Assembly (NCBI GenBank): GCA_937967665.1
Contig: CALBSZ010000317.1
Location: 1-23,271, forward strand
Reading direction: 5' to 3'
Origin: an uncultured Planctomycetaceae bacterium
GTDB lineage: Bacteria; Planctomycetota; Planctomycetia; Pirellulales; Pirellulaceae
DNA: 23,271 nucleotides
Shown: one piece after another, positions 7,206 through 15,307 of the stretch
Numbering within the stretch: the first letter of the stretch is position 1
Layout of the letters: the number at the start of each line of letters is the position of its first letter
Notes under the pieces: generated by a model
The model's database searches: none
Seen by the model: the letters and a program-made list of their open reading frames with translations, nothing else
What the model was told of the DNA's origin: nothing
Program-made: the position numbers and the translations under genes

Positions 7206-8885
7206 ATGAACTTTATCAACACATCCCTGGGTGCCATAAACGATCTTTTCCGTACGATGTCCGTAGGCGCGCGCATCACTTCGGCATTGCTGCTGGCCGT
7301 GGTGGTGATCAGCCTGGTATACCTGTTCCGTTACCAGACCAAACAGGCGGACGAATATCTGTTCGGAGGCGTCGGCGTGGACCCTCAGGAACTGATCGCG
7401 ATTGAAGGCGCTTTCGGCAAGACGGGGCTGGGCAAGTACGATATCGAGGGCAATCGAATCCTGGTTCCGCGCGGTCAGAAGTCCGTCTACATCGCCGCCT
7501 TGGTGGATAACGACGCATTGCCGCGGTCCTTCGGGGACGACTATGCCCGCAGTACCAGCGAAACGTCGATCTGGGTCAGTTCCGACCAGCGCGCCGAAAA
7601 AGTCAAGGCAGCGCGGCAGAAGGAATTGGCGCGAATCATCTCGTCCATGTCGGGCATCGCCGAAGCAACGGTCGAATTCGACGAAACCACGCGCGGCGGC
7701 TTTCCGCCTCGAAAAGAACGTACTGCCGTGGTCGCCGTACGGCCGACCGCGGGCAAGTCTTTGGACGCAGGCCAGATCAAGTCCATTCGCCAGGCCATCG
7801 CGGCGGCCATTGCCGGCTTGGACAAACGCAATGTCTCCGTCGCCGATCTCAATTCCGGGAACGTTTACAGCCTGGACGAATCCGGGATTCCCAGCGGCGC
7901 GGATAACCCGCACCTGGAAACGAAACTGGCTTACGAAACGGAATGGAAGAAGAAGATCATCAACCGGTTGTTGCATGTGCCGGACGTGATCGTGGAAGTC
8001 AATGTGGAACTGGATCCCGAACTGCAGAACGCCACCAACAGCCGCACCGTCGATAAACCCGTACCGCTGCACATCGAGGAGAGCAGCGTGACGGACAGTT
8101 CGCGCGGGCCCACACGGGGCGGCGCCCCGGGGACACGCTCGAACGAAGTGGGCAACCAGCCGGCCGTCGTCGCAGCCACCGAAGGTCCGCAAAGGGAGCT
8201 GAGCGAAACCCGCAGCACGCAAAGCAGCGTGGTCGGACAAACCATCAACAGCACGGTAAAGGCGCCGCTGACGCCGACGGCCGTGGCCGCATCGATCGCC
8301 GTTCCAGCCTACTACATCGAGCAGATTTGGAGAAAGCGGAACCCGACCCCCGAAGGGCAGGAACCCGAGATACCCGACCCGGCCGAACTGCTGGCAATCC
8401 GGACAGCCACCAAGTCGGACATCGAACGGGCCGTGAACGGGCTGCTGCCGAAGTTGCCCAACGGCGACGATCCTTACCCGCGCGTCGATATTTCCTTCTA
8501 CGACACGATTCAACCGCCACCGGTCGAAACGCCCGGGTCGATGGAACAGGCCACGACCTGGCTGGCTGGCAACTGGCAGTCGATCGGCATGGTCGTTGTC
8601 GCCTTCGTGTCGCTATTCATACTTCGTAGCGCATTGACGTCCTTCGGGCCGGTCACCCCTGACGACAACGCCGGCCTGGACGACGACGCGGCTGTCGCAG
8701 GTGCCGGTACGGATGCGTTGGAGGCCACGGGCGACGAAACCGCCGAAGAACTCGTGGACGGCGTCGCCAAGAAGCGTTTGAAGAAGCAATCTCCCGACGT
8801 TCGTGCGCAACTGGCAGACCTGGTACGCCAGGACCCGGATGCCGCCGCCAACGTTTTGAAGAGCTGGCTTGGAGCAGCCGCGTAG
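7206..8885 (+). CDS. fliF: Flagellar MS-ring protein FliF
   Basis: A 559-aa inner-membrane protein forming the MS ring around the export gate. Transmembrane segments lie at about residues 23-42 and 460-476. Between them are the YscJ/FliF-type ring-building domain (about 45-215, with ELARIISSMSGIAEATVEF) and a second periplasmic region. Residues about 255-345 form a polar, probably disordered collar (SRGPTRGGAPGTRSNEVG). The cytoplasmic C-terminus ends in the expected FliG-binding helix (ADLVRQDPDAAANVLKSWL, about 537-555). The ATG at 7206 places TM1 properly. It is followed by fliG after an 86-nt gap containing a GC stem-loop. Confidence 0.97.
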   Translation: MNFINTSLGAINDLFRTMSVGARITSALLLAVVVISLVYLFRYQTKQADEYLFGGVGVDPQELIAIEGAFGKTGLGKYDIEGNRILVPRGQKSVYIAALVDNDALPRSFGDDYARSTSETSIWVSSDQRAEKVKAARQKELARIISSMSGIAEATVEFDETTRGGFPPRKERTAVVAVRPTAGKSLDAGQIKSIRQAIAAAIAGLDKRNVSVADLNSGNVYSLDESGIPSGADNPHLETKLAYETEWKKKIINRLLHVPDVIVEVNVELDPELQNATNSRTVDKPVPLHIEESSVTDSSRGPTRGGAPGTRSNEVGNQPAVVAATEGPQRELSETRSTQSSVVGQTINSTVKAPLTPTAVAASIAVPAYYIEQIWRKRNPTPEGQEPEIPDPAELLAIRTATKSDIERAVNGLLPKLPNGDDPYPRVDISFYDTIQPPPVETPGSMEQATTWLAGNWQSIGMVVVAFVSLFILRSALTSFGPVTPDDNAGLDDDAAVAGAGTDALEATGDETAEELVDGVAKKRLKKQSPDVRAQLADLVRQDPDAAANVLKSWLGAAA

Positions 8886-8907
8886 AGCGTCGAGCAAGAG
8901 TGACCAG

Positions 8908-8928
8908 CGGCGGCGGAGAACGCCGCCG
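8908..8928 (+). promoter_or_regulatory. GC-rich stem-loop between fliF and fliG
   Basis: A perfect 8-bp stem, CGGCGGCG (8908-8915) and CGCCGCCG (8921-8928), encloses a GAGAA loop. No U-tract follows. Inside an operon it could be an attenuator or RNA-stability element setting the FliF to FliG ratio, but this is an inference from structure alone. Confidence 0.5.
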
Positions 8929-8971
8929 AACTAAAACGACTTAGATACACCCAAGGCCTGAGAATCCGCGA

Positions 8972-9469
8972 ATGGAATCGCCATCGTCAAGAATGCCAAC
9001 CTCGAAACTGCGCCAGGCAGCGATCCTCGTCGCCACCCTGGACCGGGAGAGTGCCGACGCGCTGCTCGACCAGATGTCGCCCGCGGAAGCGGCACGCGTC
9101 CGGGCCGCCGTCATGGACCTGGACGACGTCGCGCCCGGCGAACAAGAGGCCGTCATCCAGCAATTCATGGGCAAGTCGCCCCGGCAGACAACGGCCGCGG
9201 ACGAGCTGGCGGGCGTCGAATTGGATCAGTCGTTGGCCGCGAAGCTGCGCGGCGAATACCCGACTAGTTCGCCGCCGTCATCCAAGTCGGCGCCGTTCCG
9301 GTTCTTGCACCAGGCCGATGGCGAAACCCTGTTTCCGTTTCTTCGCGACGAACACCCGCAGACGGTCGCCGTGGTGGTTTCTCATCTGCCGCCCCGCGTT
9401 GCTGCCGACCTGATCACGCGGCTCGAAAAACACCTTCAAGAGGCAGTGCTGCGGCGGGTCGCCGAATGA
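8972..9469 (+). CDS. fliG: Flagellar motor switch protein FliG, N-terminal and middle part (ends at in-frame TGA)
   Basis: FliG joins the MS ring to the C ring and transmits torque. This part (165 aa) covers the N-terminal FliF-binding domain (about 11-95) and most of the middle domain, including the FliM-contact motif EHPQT (127-131) followed by VAVVVSHLPPRVAADLI. It stops at TGA (9467-9469) after LRRVAE. The same frame then continues as DQADPDSLRQIE, exactly where other FliG proteins continue (RIASMDRTSPEVVKEIE in Thermotoga, from memory). The stop therefore lies inside a conserved helix and is a nonsense change, not a frameshift. It could be a sequencing error, a real mutation or recoding. 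As written, the product lacks the torque domain. Confidence 0.88.
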   Translation: MESPSSRMPTSKLRQAAILVATLDRESADALLDQMSPAEAARVRAAVMDLDDVAPGEQEAVIQQFMGKSPRQTTAADELAGVELDQSLAAKLRGEYPTSSPPSSKSAPFRFLHQADGETLFPFLRDEHPQTVAVVVSHLPPRVAADLITRLEKHLQEAVLRRVAE

Positions 9470-10144
9470 GACCAGGCCGACCCCGACAGCCTGCGGCAGA
9501 TCGAAACTCAATTGCACGCGTTGTTCACGGAACAAATGGGTGTCCATCGCCGGCGTTCCGCGGGCCTGCGCGCCGTCGGCGCCATTTTGCAGGCGGCCGA
9601 AGGGTTGGAACGCCGTGAAATCCTGACAACATTGGCACAAGAGGACGCTGGCTTTTCGAAGCATGTGCTGGCGACGGAAAACAAGCGGCCCGCAGCCCCG
9701 GAAACAGACGTCGCCCCCCGCGAGCGAGATGGAAAGGCCCAATCCCATCACACACCGCAACAGACCGCTCGCGACAGCGTGAACCCAACACAACCAAAGC
9801 CAGCCAGTCCACAGCCAGCCAGTCAACTGCCAGCCAGTCAACTGCGATTTCGCGACATCTCCCGACTGGACGACACGGCACTCGCGCTGGTGCTGGGCCA
9901 GGCCGATACGGAGCTGGCTTTGCTGGCCCTGGCAGGCGCTGACGAGACCTTTACGCAACGATTGATGAAACTACTTTCACCACGCGAAGCCAGGCAATTC
10001 GAACAGCAGATGCAGGCACTGGGACCGATTCGCTTGAGCGACGTCGACCGCGCGCAAAACAAACTGGCGGTGCTGGCATCCCAACTGCTGGACGAAGGAA
10101 AGATCGCTTTTCCCGCGGCCAAGGGCTTCGCGGCAGCGGCATAA
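9470..10144 (+). CDS. fliG: Flagellar motor switch protein FliG, C-terminal part downstream of the in-frame stop
   Basis: The continuation of fliG in the same frame after the TGA; 224 codons without another stop. It holds the end of the middle domain (about 9470-9655), a 60-65 residue Pro/Gln/Ser-rich linker, and the C-terminal torque domain (LRFRDISRLDDTALALVLGQ through LGPIRLSDVDRAQNKLAVLA). If translated separately, the only starts are a TTG at 9512 or ATG at 9536, neither with a Shine-Dalgarno. The torque helix reads DDTALALVLGQAD where relatives usually have arginines (DDRSIQ..LREVD), so some motor-charge residues may be missing. A family-like length is reached only if both parts are joined (390 codons). 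Confidence 0.85.
   Translation, partial: DQADPDSLRQIETQLHALFTEQMGVHRRRSAGLRAVGAILQAAEGLERREILTTLAQEDAGFSKHVLATENKRPAAPETDVAPRERDGKAQSHHTPQQTARDSVNPTQPKPASPQPASQLPASQLRFRDISRLDDTALALVLGQADTELALLALAGADETFTQRLMKLLSPREARQFEQQMQALGPIRLSDVDRAQNKLAVLASQLLDEGKIAFPAAKGFAAAA
9799..9843 (+). repeat. 15-bp tandem repeat, three copies, in the fliG linker
   Basis: Three head-to-tail 15-bp units start at 9799, 9814 and 9829. The last two are identical (GCCAGCCAGTCAACT) and the first differs at two positions. The length is a multiple of three, so they encode the repeated pentapeptide PASPQ/PASQL without disturbing the frame. They form part of the flexible linker between the FliG middle and C-terminal domains, and copy-number change would alter linker length. 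Confidence 0.88.
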
Positions 10145-10180
10145 CCCAACCCGCGCACGGCGGGCACCAAGACGATAACG

Positions 10181-10840
10181 ATGGCAATCATCAAAGCAGG
10201 AAAACTGATCGGCAAGCGAGGTTCGCAGGGCGAGTCCGTCTTTAATCTGACGGATGTCTCGCAGCAGGCGAACCTGTACCTCGACAGCATCCGGCAGCAA
10301 GCGGCGGAGGTCATTGCAGCCGCGCATGGCGAGGCCGACCAGATCCGCGCGCAGGCGCGCCAGCAAGGCGTTCAGGAAGCACTCGAACAGGCCCGCGAGG
10401 ATGTCAGGCAGGAACTCGAAGCGCACTTGCAGACGCTCTTGCCGGCCCTGGAACAAGCCGTTGAAGCCATCCAACAGTCGCGCCGCGAGTGTCAACGACA
10501 TTGGCAGGCCAACGTCGTGCACCTGGCCACCAGGATCGCTGCCCGCGTGATTCGCACCGAAGTCAGCCAGCACCCGGAGATCACGTCTCGCTGGATCGAG
10601 GAAGCTTTGGCACTCGCCGTCGGATCGACCCAGATCCGGCTGCACTTGAATCCAGACGACCATGCCGCGATTCAAGGTGAAGTCGAACAGTGGGTTTCAC
10701 AAATCAGCAACGTGGAACCGACCGAGATCATTCCGGACGCGGCGGTCGAACAGGGAACATGCCGGGTCACGACCGAATTTGGTGAGATCGATCAACGCAT
10801 CGATTCGCAACTTGCTCGGATTGAACAGGAATTAGCCTGA
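10181..10840 (+). CDS. fliH: Flagellar assembly protein FliH
   Basis: The regulator and peripheral stalk of the export ATPase FliI, 219 aa, cytoplasmic. Residues 25-115 form a long Ala/Gln/Glu-rich helix (IRAQARQQGVQEALEQARED). The C-terminal globular domain (about 115-219) resembles F/V-ATPase stalk subunits and ends with the FliH signature GTCRVTTEFGEIDQRIDSQL. The ATG at 10181 gives the family's usual length. It lies between fliG and fliI, the standard order, with 36 nt to fliG and about 30 nt to fliI. Confidence 0.93.
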   Translation: MAIIKAGKLIGKRGSQGESVFNLTDVSQQANLYLDSIRQQAAEVIAAAHGEADQIRAQARQQGVQEALEQAREDVRQELEAHLQTLLPALEQAVEAIQQSRRECQRHWQANVVHLATRIAARVIRTEVSQHPEITSRWIEEALALAVGSTQIRLHLNPDDHAAIQGEVEQWVSQISNVEPTEIIPDAAVEQGTCRVTTEFGEIDQRIDSQLARIEQELA

Positions 10841-10871
10841 GTTCGAAGCCGCTGGCCGGGACGGCGGCGTG

Positions 10872-12248
10872 ATGATTGCCATGACCATGTTAGCCACTCA
10901 ACTTGAAACGATCATGCCTACCGCGATCAGCGGCTGCGTCGTGCGCAGCGAAGGCTGCGAGACGGGCGGCGCCGGCCTGCCTGCCCCGGTCGGTTCGCAG
11001 GGGCTCATTGACCGCGAGTTGAAAGGGCCGATCGTCGGAGAAGTGATTGGCTTTCGCGACCACCTGACATTGGTCTACCCGCTGGAAGAGATGCACGGCG
11101 TCCGCTACGGCAATCGCGTCCGGCTCTGGCGGACCTCGAAATTCGTCGGCGTCGGCCAGGACCTGCTGGGACGCGTGATCGACGCGCACGGCAATGCGGC
11201 GGACGGCTTGAGCAACCCGCTCACCACCGACCGCAGATCGCTGGACCAGGTTCCTCCCAGCGCCCACGAACGGCCGCGCATCAACGCACCGTTATCCACC
11301 GGCATTCGCGCCATCGACGGCCTGCTGACATGCGGGCGTGGACAGCGTGTTGGGATCTTTTCCGGATCGGGAGTGGGCAAAAGCGTCACGCTGGGCATGA
11401 TGGCGCGCTATACCTCAGCGGACGTCAACGTGATCGCCTTGATCGGCGAACGCGGCCGCGAAGTGAATGAATTCATCGAGCGCGATCTGGGTCCCGAAGG
11501 ACTCGCCAGGTCCGTGGTGGTCGTCGCGACCAGCGACCAGCCCGCCTTGCTGCGAGTGCGGGCCGCCATGCTGGCCACCGCGATTGCCGAGTACTTTCGT
11601 GACGAGCATCAGGAGGTCCTCCTGATGATGGATTCGCTGACGCGATTTGCCATGGCGCTGCGCGAGATTGGCCTGGCGGCGGGCGAACCGCCCACCACGC
11701 GCGGCTACCCACCGTCGGTATTTGCCACGCTGCCGAAACTCGTGGAGCGCGCCGGCCGAAACGCGCGCGGCAGCATTACCGCCTTCTATTCGGTACTGGT
11801 CGAAGGTGACGATACCAACGAACCGGTCAGCGATGCCGTGCGGGGGCTGTTGGACGGACACATTGTACTCAGCCGCAAGCTGGCCTCCGCCGGACACTAC
11901 CCGGCGATTGACGTACTGGAAAGCATCAGTCGCCTGGCGACCGAAGTGTGCGACCAGGATCAACTGGCGGCAGCCATTGAAGTGCGGCAATTGCTGGCGG
12001 CCTATCGAGATCATGCGGACCTGATTTCGATTGGCGCCTACCGGACGGGGAGCAATGCTGCCGTCGATGCGGCGATCGCCCTGAAGAATGATACAGACAA
12101 GTTCCTGCGACAGACGATGAACGAGGCGGCGAATTACGAAACGACGCGCATGGCATTGAACACGCTGGCCAAACATGCCGTCACCTTCAAGCGGACGGCT
12201 CAGGCCACACGTCTGAATACCCAGCAAGCCAAGAAACCACCATCCTGA
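10872..12248 (+). CDS. fliI: Flagellum-specific export ATPase FliI
   Basis: The ATPase that energises substrate unfolding and release at the flagellar type III export gate, 458 aa. It has an N-terminal beta-barrel (about 15-90), Walker A GSGVGKS (165-171) within FSGSGVGKSVTLG, Walker B LLMMDSLTRF, and the ATPase alpha/beta signature (PPTTRGYPPSVFATLPKLVE). The FliI/YscN-type region ERGREVNEF is also present. In-frame starts are GTG 10869, ATG 10872, 10881 and 10887; 10872 is used, preceded by GGGACGGCGG, but the choice is uncertain. fliJ follows after 16 nt. Confidence 0.97.
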   Translation: MIAMTMLATQLETIMPTAISGCVVRSEGCETGGAGLPAPVGSQGLIDRELKGPIVGEVIGFRDHLTLVYPLEEMHGVRYGNRVRLWRTSKFVGVGQDLLGRVIDAHGNAADGLSNPLTTDRRSLDQVPPSAHERPRINAPLSTGIRAIDGLLTCGRGQRVGIFSGSGVGKSVTLGMMARYTSADVNVIALIGERGREVNEFIERDLGPEGLARSVVVVATSDQPALLRVRAAMLATAIAEYFRDEHQEVLLMMDSLTRFAMALREIGLAAGEPPTTRGYPPSVFATLPKLVERAGRNARGSITAFYSVLVEGDDTNEPVSDAVRGLLDGHIVLSRKLASAGHYPAIDVLESISRLATEVCDQDQLAAAIEVRQLLAAYRDHADLISIGAYRTGSNAAVDAAIALKNDTDKFLRQTMNEAANYETTRMALNTLAKHAVTFKRTAQATRLNTQQAKKPPS

Positions 12249-12264
12249 CGATGAACCCTGAGCC

Positions 12265-12708
12265 ATGGCACCTTTCACCTTTCGTTTGGAAACACTTTGG
12301 AAACTACGCGTTGCAGACCGCCAGCAGCGTCGCGAAGAACTGGCAGAAGCATTGGAGGCAGAAACGCTGTTGCAAACACGCAAAGAAGAGATGGGAAGCG
12401 AACTGAAGGAACTGCGGAAGCGTCGCGCGGTAGTGTCGCAGGCGGGCGAGATCGACGTCGATGCGCTGACACAATCCCATCGCTACGAACTCATCACGCA
12501 GGCGCAAATCCAGTTGCTCGACCAGCAAGCAGCACAGCTGGCCGTCGAAACACAACGCCGCCGGCAGGCGCTCGTGGAGGCCGAACGGGAAGTCAAGACA
12601 CTGGAAAAACTGCGTGAAAAGCAATACGCGGAATATGTATTCGAGGAACAGAAACGGGAACAGAAGGAATTGGATGAGATCGCCGGGCGACGGGTCCCGC
12701 GCGGATGA
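12265..12708 (+). CDS. fliJ: Flagellar export protein FliJ
   Basis: The 147-aa central-stalk protein of the FliI hexamer, which also cycles export chaperones and contacts FlhA. The sequence is almost wholly charged coiled coil, beginning with the FliJ-type FTFRLETLWKLRVADRQQR and continuing as Glu/Arg/Gln heptads to about residue 135 (EQKREQKELDEIAGRR). Length is normal for the family. It follows fliI closely, as expected, and is the last gene before the long inverted repeat at 12727-12801. Confidence 0.92.
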   Translation: MAPFTFRLETLWKLRVADRQQRREELAEALEAETLLQTRKEEMGSELKELRKRRAVVSQAGEIDVDALTQSHRYELITQAQIQLLDQQAAQLAVETQRRRQALVEAEREVKTLEKLREKQYAEYVFEEQKREQKELDEIAGRRVPRG

Positions 12709-12726
12709 TCGGGCAGTCCGGGGTTC

Positions 12727-12801
12727 GGTAAAGGGGTCAGGAGTCAATTGTGCGAAGCACCCGAAGGGCCGTTCCGGCAATTGACTCCTGACCCCTTTAC
12801 C
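12727..12801. repeat. REP-like element: perfect 24-bp inverted repeat with 27-nt loop
   Basis: The left arm (12727-12750, containing AAAGGGGTCAGGAGTCAATT) and the right arm (12778-12801) are perfect reverse complements over 24 bp. Between them is a 27-nt GC-rich centre (12751-12777). The core GGGGTCAGGAGTC resembles palindromes I recall as dispersed REP-type repeats linked to REP-associated (RAYT) transposases, some in Planctomycetes; this comes from memory and was not checked. No transposase is encoded here. It fills most of the fliJ to MotE-like gap and would form a very strong hairpin in the transcript, so it may terminate or protect mRNA. Confidence 0.88.
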
Positions 12802-12848
12802 CTCACCAATGCGAGACAGCGAACACGCGTGAGGCATCCATCATCACC

Positions 12849-13538
12849 ATGAAGATACTTAACCTGGCAAGTGCTTTTCTGGCTTACCTTTGCATCGCCA
12901 CCGTGGTGGCGCAGGGCATCGGCGTTGGCGCGCTGTGGTCGCGGGGCATGCTGGATAAGGAAAAGACGTATCGGATCCTGGGCGTCGTGCACGATGTGAA
13001 ACCTCCCAGCGAAAAAGAGGAGCAGACGGTGTCGGATTCCAGCGGCGGACTGGAGCACATCTCTTTTTCGCAGATCATGGAAGCACGGATGGCGCGAAGC
13101 TTAAACCTGGATCTTCGTGAAAGCGCGATCGAGAAAGCACAGGGTGAATTGCGCGCTCTGGAAACAAAGCTGAAGAACGAACGGGAACAATACAATCAGC
13201 TGAAAAAGTCGTTTGACATTCGCCTGGAGGAACTGCAGAACGTGGCGATCGACACCATGCTACAAGATCAGCAGCAGACGACTGAGGCGTTCGATCCCAA
13301 GATCGCCAAGGACATTCTGCTGGAAAAACTGGCCAATGACGGCTTGCAGCGAGTAGTCACGATCATCAAGGCCATGCCGCTGGACAAACGAAAGAAACTG
13401 GCCAACGCGTTCAAAGGCGAAGAGGAATTGAAAAGACTGTATGAGATCTGGGATGCCATGGGGACGTCGACCGAAGAAGGCGACCTGATCCGGGACACCA
13501 GTGAGAGACTAAGACAGTTCGACGCCAAGTCACCCTAA
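12849..13538 (+). CDS. MotE/YlxF-like protein, membrane-anchored coiled coil
   Basis: A 229-aa protein with an N-terminal membrane segment (about residues 6-28, LASAFLAYLCIATVVAQGIG), a polar stretch, a coiled coil (about 92-130, ALETKLKNEREQYNQLKKSF) and a C-terminal helical region (about 145-229) resembling the MgtE N-terminal fold (LEKLANDGLQRVVTIIKAMP). This architecture and the place between fliJ and fliK match MotE of alphaproteobacteria and YlxF of Bacillus, whose proposed roles are in motor assembly or chaperoning. The match is by layout rather than close sequence. Function in this organism is unknown. The start is the ATG at 12849; no strong Shine-Dalgarno is visible. Confidence 0.7.
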   Translation: MKILNLASAFLAYLCIATVVAQGIGVGALWSRGMLDKEKTYRILGVVHDVKPPSEKEEQTVSDSSGGLEHISFSQIMEARMARSLNLDLRESAIEKAQGELRALETKLKNEREQYNQLKKSFDIRLEELQNVAIDTMLQDQQQTTEAFDPKIAKDILLEKLANDGLQRVVTIIKAMPLDKRKKLANAFKGEEELKRLYEIWDAMGTSTEEGDLIRDTSERLRQFDAKSP

Positions 13539-13579
13539 GTTCCGGCACACAATCGAAGTCGAAGTTATTTTTGGGTCAG

Positions 13580-13596
13580 TGCCTGGATTGCAGGCA
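13580..13596 (+). promoter_or_regulatory. Small stem-loop in the fliK leader
   Basis: TGCCTG (13580-13585) and CAGGCA (13591-13596) pair perfectly around a 5-nt loop. It overlaps a GTG (13579) that could otherwise be a fliK start, and lies 18 nt before the preferred ATG. It may modulate translation; it has no T-run. Confidence 0.3.
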
Positions 13597-13614
13597 CGCA
13601 AAGCGAGTTTTCCG

Positions 13615-15231
13615 ATGGTTTCCATACCTTTCGACAAGATACCCGATATCCGCAATTCCGAACTGCCGCCCGTCGTGCCGACGACGTCCAGTAGTGATTC
13701 GTTCGCCAGGCATTTGCAGGCGCCGTCCCGAACCACGACCCAAGAGTCGCGCCCCGCGGAAACCCAACACGGCAGGGACGACACCGTGGAGTCTCCGACC
13801 GAGCAGCAATCGGAGGATCGTGGTGAAAATTCGGTTGCCGAGAACGTCACCAGCGACCGTGAACAGCCAGTCGACGACGACTTCAACAGCACGGCCGATG
13901 CCAGCTCGACGGCTGACACAGCGAATGAGTCGGACGAGGATGCGGATTCGAGTGTTGCCGGGGACGCGCCGGCAGCTGCGGCGGAGGTTCCCGAAGAGAC
14001 TGCCGCTGTGGACCTGGTCCCGGTCGTTGCGGGCGAATCCGATGAATCCGCTTCACCTGTGACGGAAAAGGCCGAAACAGGCAACGTTTCCTTCGAGAAA
14101 ACAAAGTCAGCGAAACCGGCGTTGGCCGACGACGCGGTCGAGCCGGCAGGCAAGCAACCAGCTACGGATGAGGGGTCGGCGACTGCGGAGAAGTCCACCG
14201 CCGCGGGTGGTGTGTCACCGGATGCCGGCGAAGAACCTGCTGTCGCGGCACGGGTCGTCGAGGACGCCAGGCGACCGACTCGGTCCCGCCGCCAGGAGAA
14301 GGCAGCGAATGGCGAACAAGCCGCGCCGCGAAAAGTTGTCGCTGCCGACGAGGAATCGCTCGTGGACGGCAACGGTAAGCAGGGAACGGAGATCGCGACC
14401 GAAAAGCAATTGCAGGCGGATGCTGCCGATCAACAGGCCGTCTCCACTACCGCTCCAGAAACGGCCGCGACGACGCCGGCTGCTGCCAGGACCGGACTCC
14501 AAAAGAACAAAGGCCCGTCCGCCGATGGCAGGACTACACCGGCGACCGAAAAACGCGATGGCAAGGTGCCGGCGAAAGCCGCGGGCAACCTGACTACGGC
14601 GTCACCGGCAGCGGAGTCGGAGTCGGAGTCGGGCGAAGCAACGCTTGAACTACAACCGAATTCCGGACCGCTCGATGCCGAGTCGGCGCCGAAAACGGAA
14701 GCCACCCCGCCGGTCGCGGCAACCGCCAAACCAACTCACGCCTCCCAGCGTATTCCTTCCGGTTTGTTTGCGAAGGGCGAATCGCACGGAACAGGACGCC
14801 CGCTGGATGATGCGCAGCAAGCCCGCTTCGTGCACCGCGTGATGCGTGCGTTCGAACGAACGGAAGGAGGTGGCGAGTTGCGGTTGCGCTTGAACCCGCC
14901 GGAACTCGGCGCCATGCGATTGCAGGTGCGTGTTGAAAACGGCGGCCTCACAGCGCATCTGGAGACGGAAACGGTACAAGCTCGTACTGCGTTGCTGGAC
15001 AGCCTGCCGGTCCTGCGCGAGCGCTTGGCCGAACAGGGAATCCATATTGAACAGTTTGACATCGACTTGATGGACCGTCACCGCGACAACGTGCCAGATG
15101 GGCAGGCGGACGAAGGGGACCGCGACCGATCTGCTTATTCGAACGAATCGTCAAGCGGCGAGGGGAGCGAAGCGGAAGATAACGGCACGGTTTCGATAAA
15201 CGCCGATGGCAAATTGAACATTGTAATTTAA
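13615..15231 (+). CDS. fliK: Flagellar hook-length control protein FliK
   Basis: A secreted molecular ruler that ends hook growth and switches export specificity by contacting FlhB. The first ~400 residues are low-complexity and rich in Glu, Asp, Ala, Thr, Ser and Pro, as in long FliK rulers; a short SESESES run comes from a GAGTCG-type repeat near 14614. The C-terminal FliK domain (about 404-483) is diagnostic: ELRLRLNPPELGAMRLQVRV, then LLDSLPVLRERLAEQGI. The ATG at 13615 (538 aa) is preferred over the GTG at 13579, which lies in a hairpin; neither has a strong ribosome site. It is followed by flgD and flgE, the substrates and structures it controls. Confidence 0.9.
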   Translation: MVSIPFDKIPDIRNSELPPVVPTTSSSDSFARHLQAPSRTTTQESRPAETQHGRDDTVESPTEQQSEDRGENSVAENVTSDREQPVDDDFNSTADASSTADTANESDEDADSSVAGDAPAAAAEVPEETAAVDLVPVVAGESDESASPVTEKAETGNVSFEKTKSAKPALADDAVEPAGKQPATDEGSATAEKSTAAGGVSPDAGEEPAVAARVVEDARRPTRSRRQEKAANGEQAAPRKVVAADEESLVDGNGKQGTEIATEKQLQADAADQQAVSTTAPETAATTPAAARTGLQKNKGPSADGRTTPATEKRDGKVPAKAAGNLTTASPAAESESESGEATLELQPNSGPLDAESAPKTEATPPVAATAKPTHASQRIPSGLFAKGESHGTGRPLDDAQQARFVHRVMRAFERTEGGGELRLRLNPPELGAMRLQVRVENGGLTAHLETETVQARTALLDSLPVLRERLAEQGIHIEQFDIDLMDRHRDNVPDGQADEGDRDRSAYSNESSSGEGSEAEDNGTVSINADGKLNIVI

Positions 15232-15307
15232 CACAGGAGCCGGCTTGCGCGGCAAGTCGCAGAATCAAATCGCAGCGCCGGACCGCTGCGGATAAAGGAG
15301 CCTAAGC

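Noticed and set aside
7182..8513. Long open frame (443 codons) on the minus strand, opposite fliF
   Set aside because: It is the mirror of fliF codon bias; the translation shows no family motif and the + strand gene is certain.
9467..9469. Selenocysteine or general TGA recoding as the explanation for the fliG stop
   Set aside because: FliG has no known selenoprotein form, I see no convincing SECIS-like hairpin just downstream, and TGA ends other genes in this window normally.
11415..12383. Open frame of 322 codons on the minus strand, opposite fliI
   Set aside because: It lies across a gene with all the FliI motifs and shows no domain of its own.
13530..14372. Ser/Ala-rich open frame of 280 codons on the minus strand, opposite fliK
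   Set aside because: The low-complexity protein is the complement of the repetitive acidic FliK segment; there is no start signal or motif.
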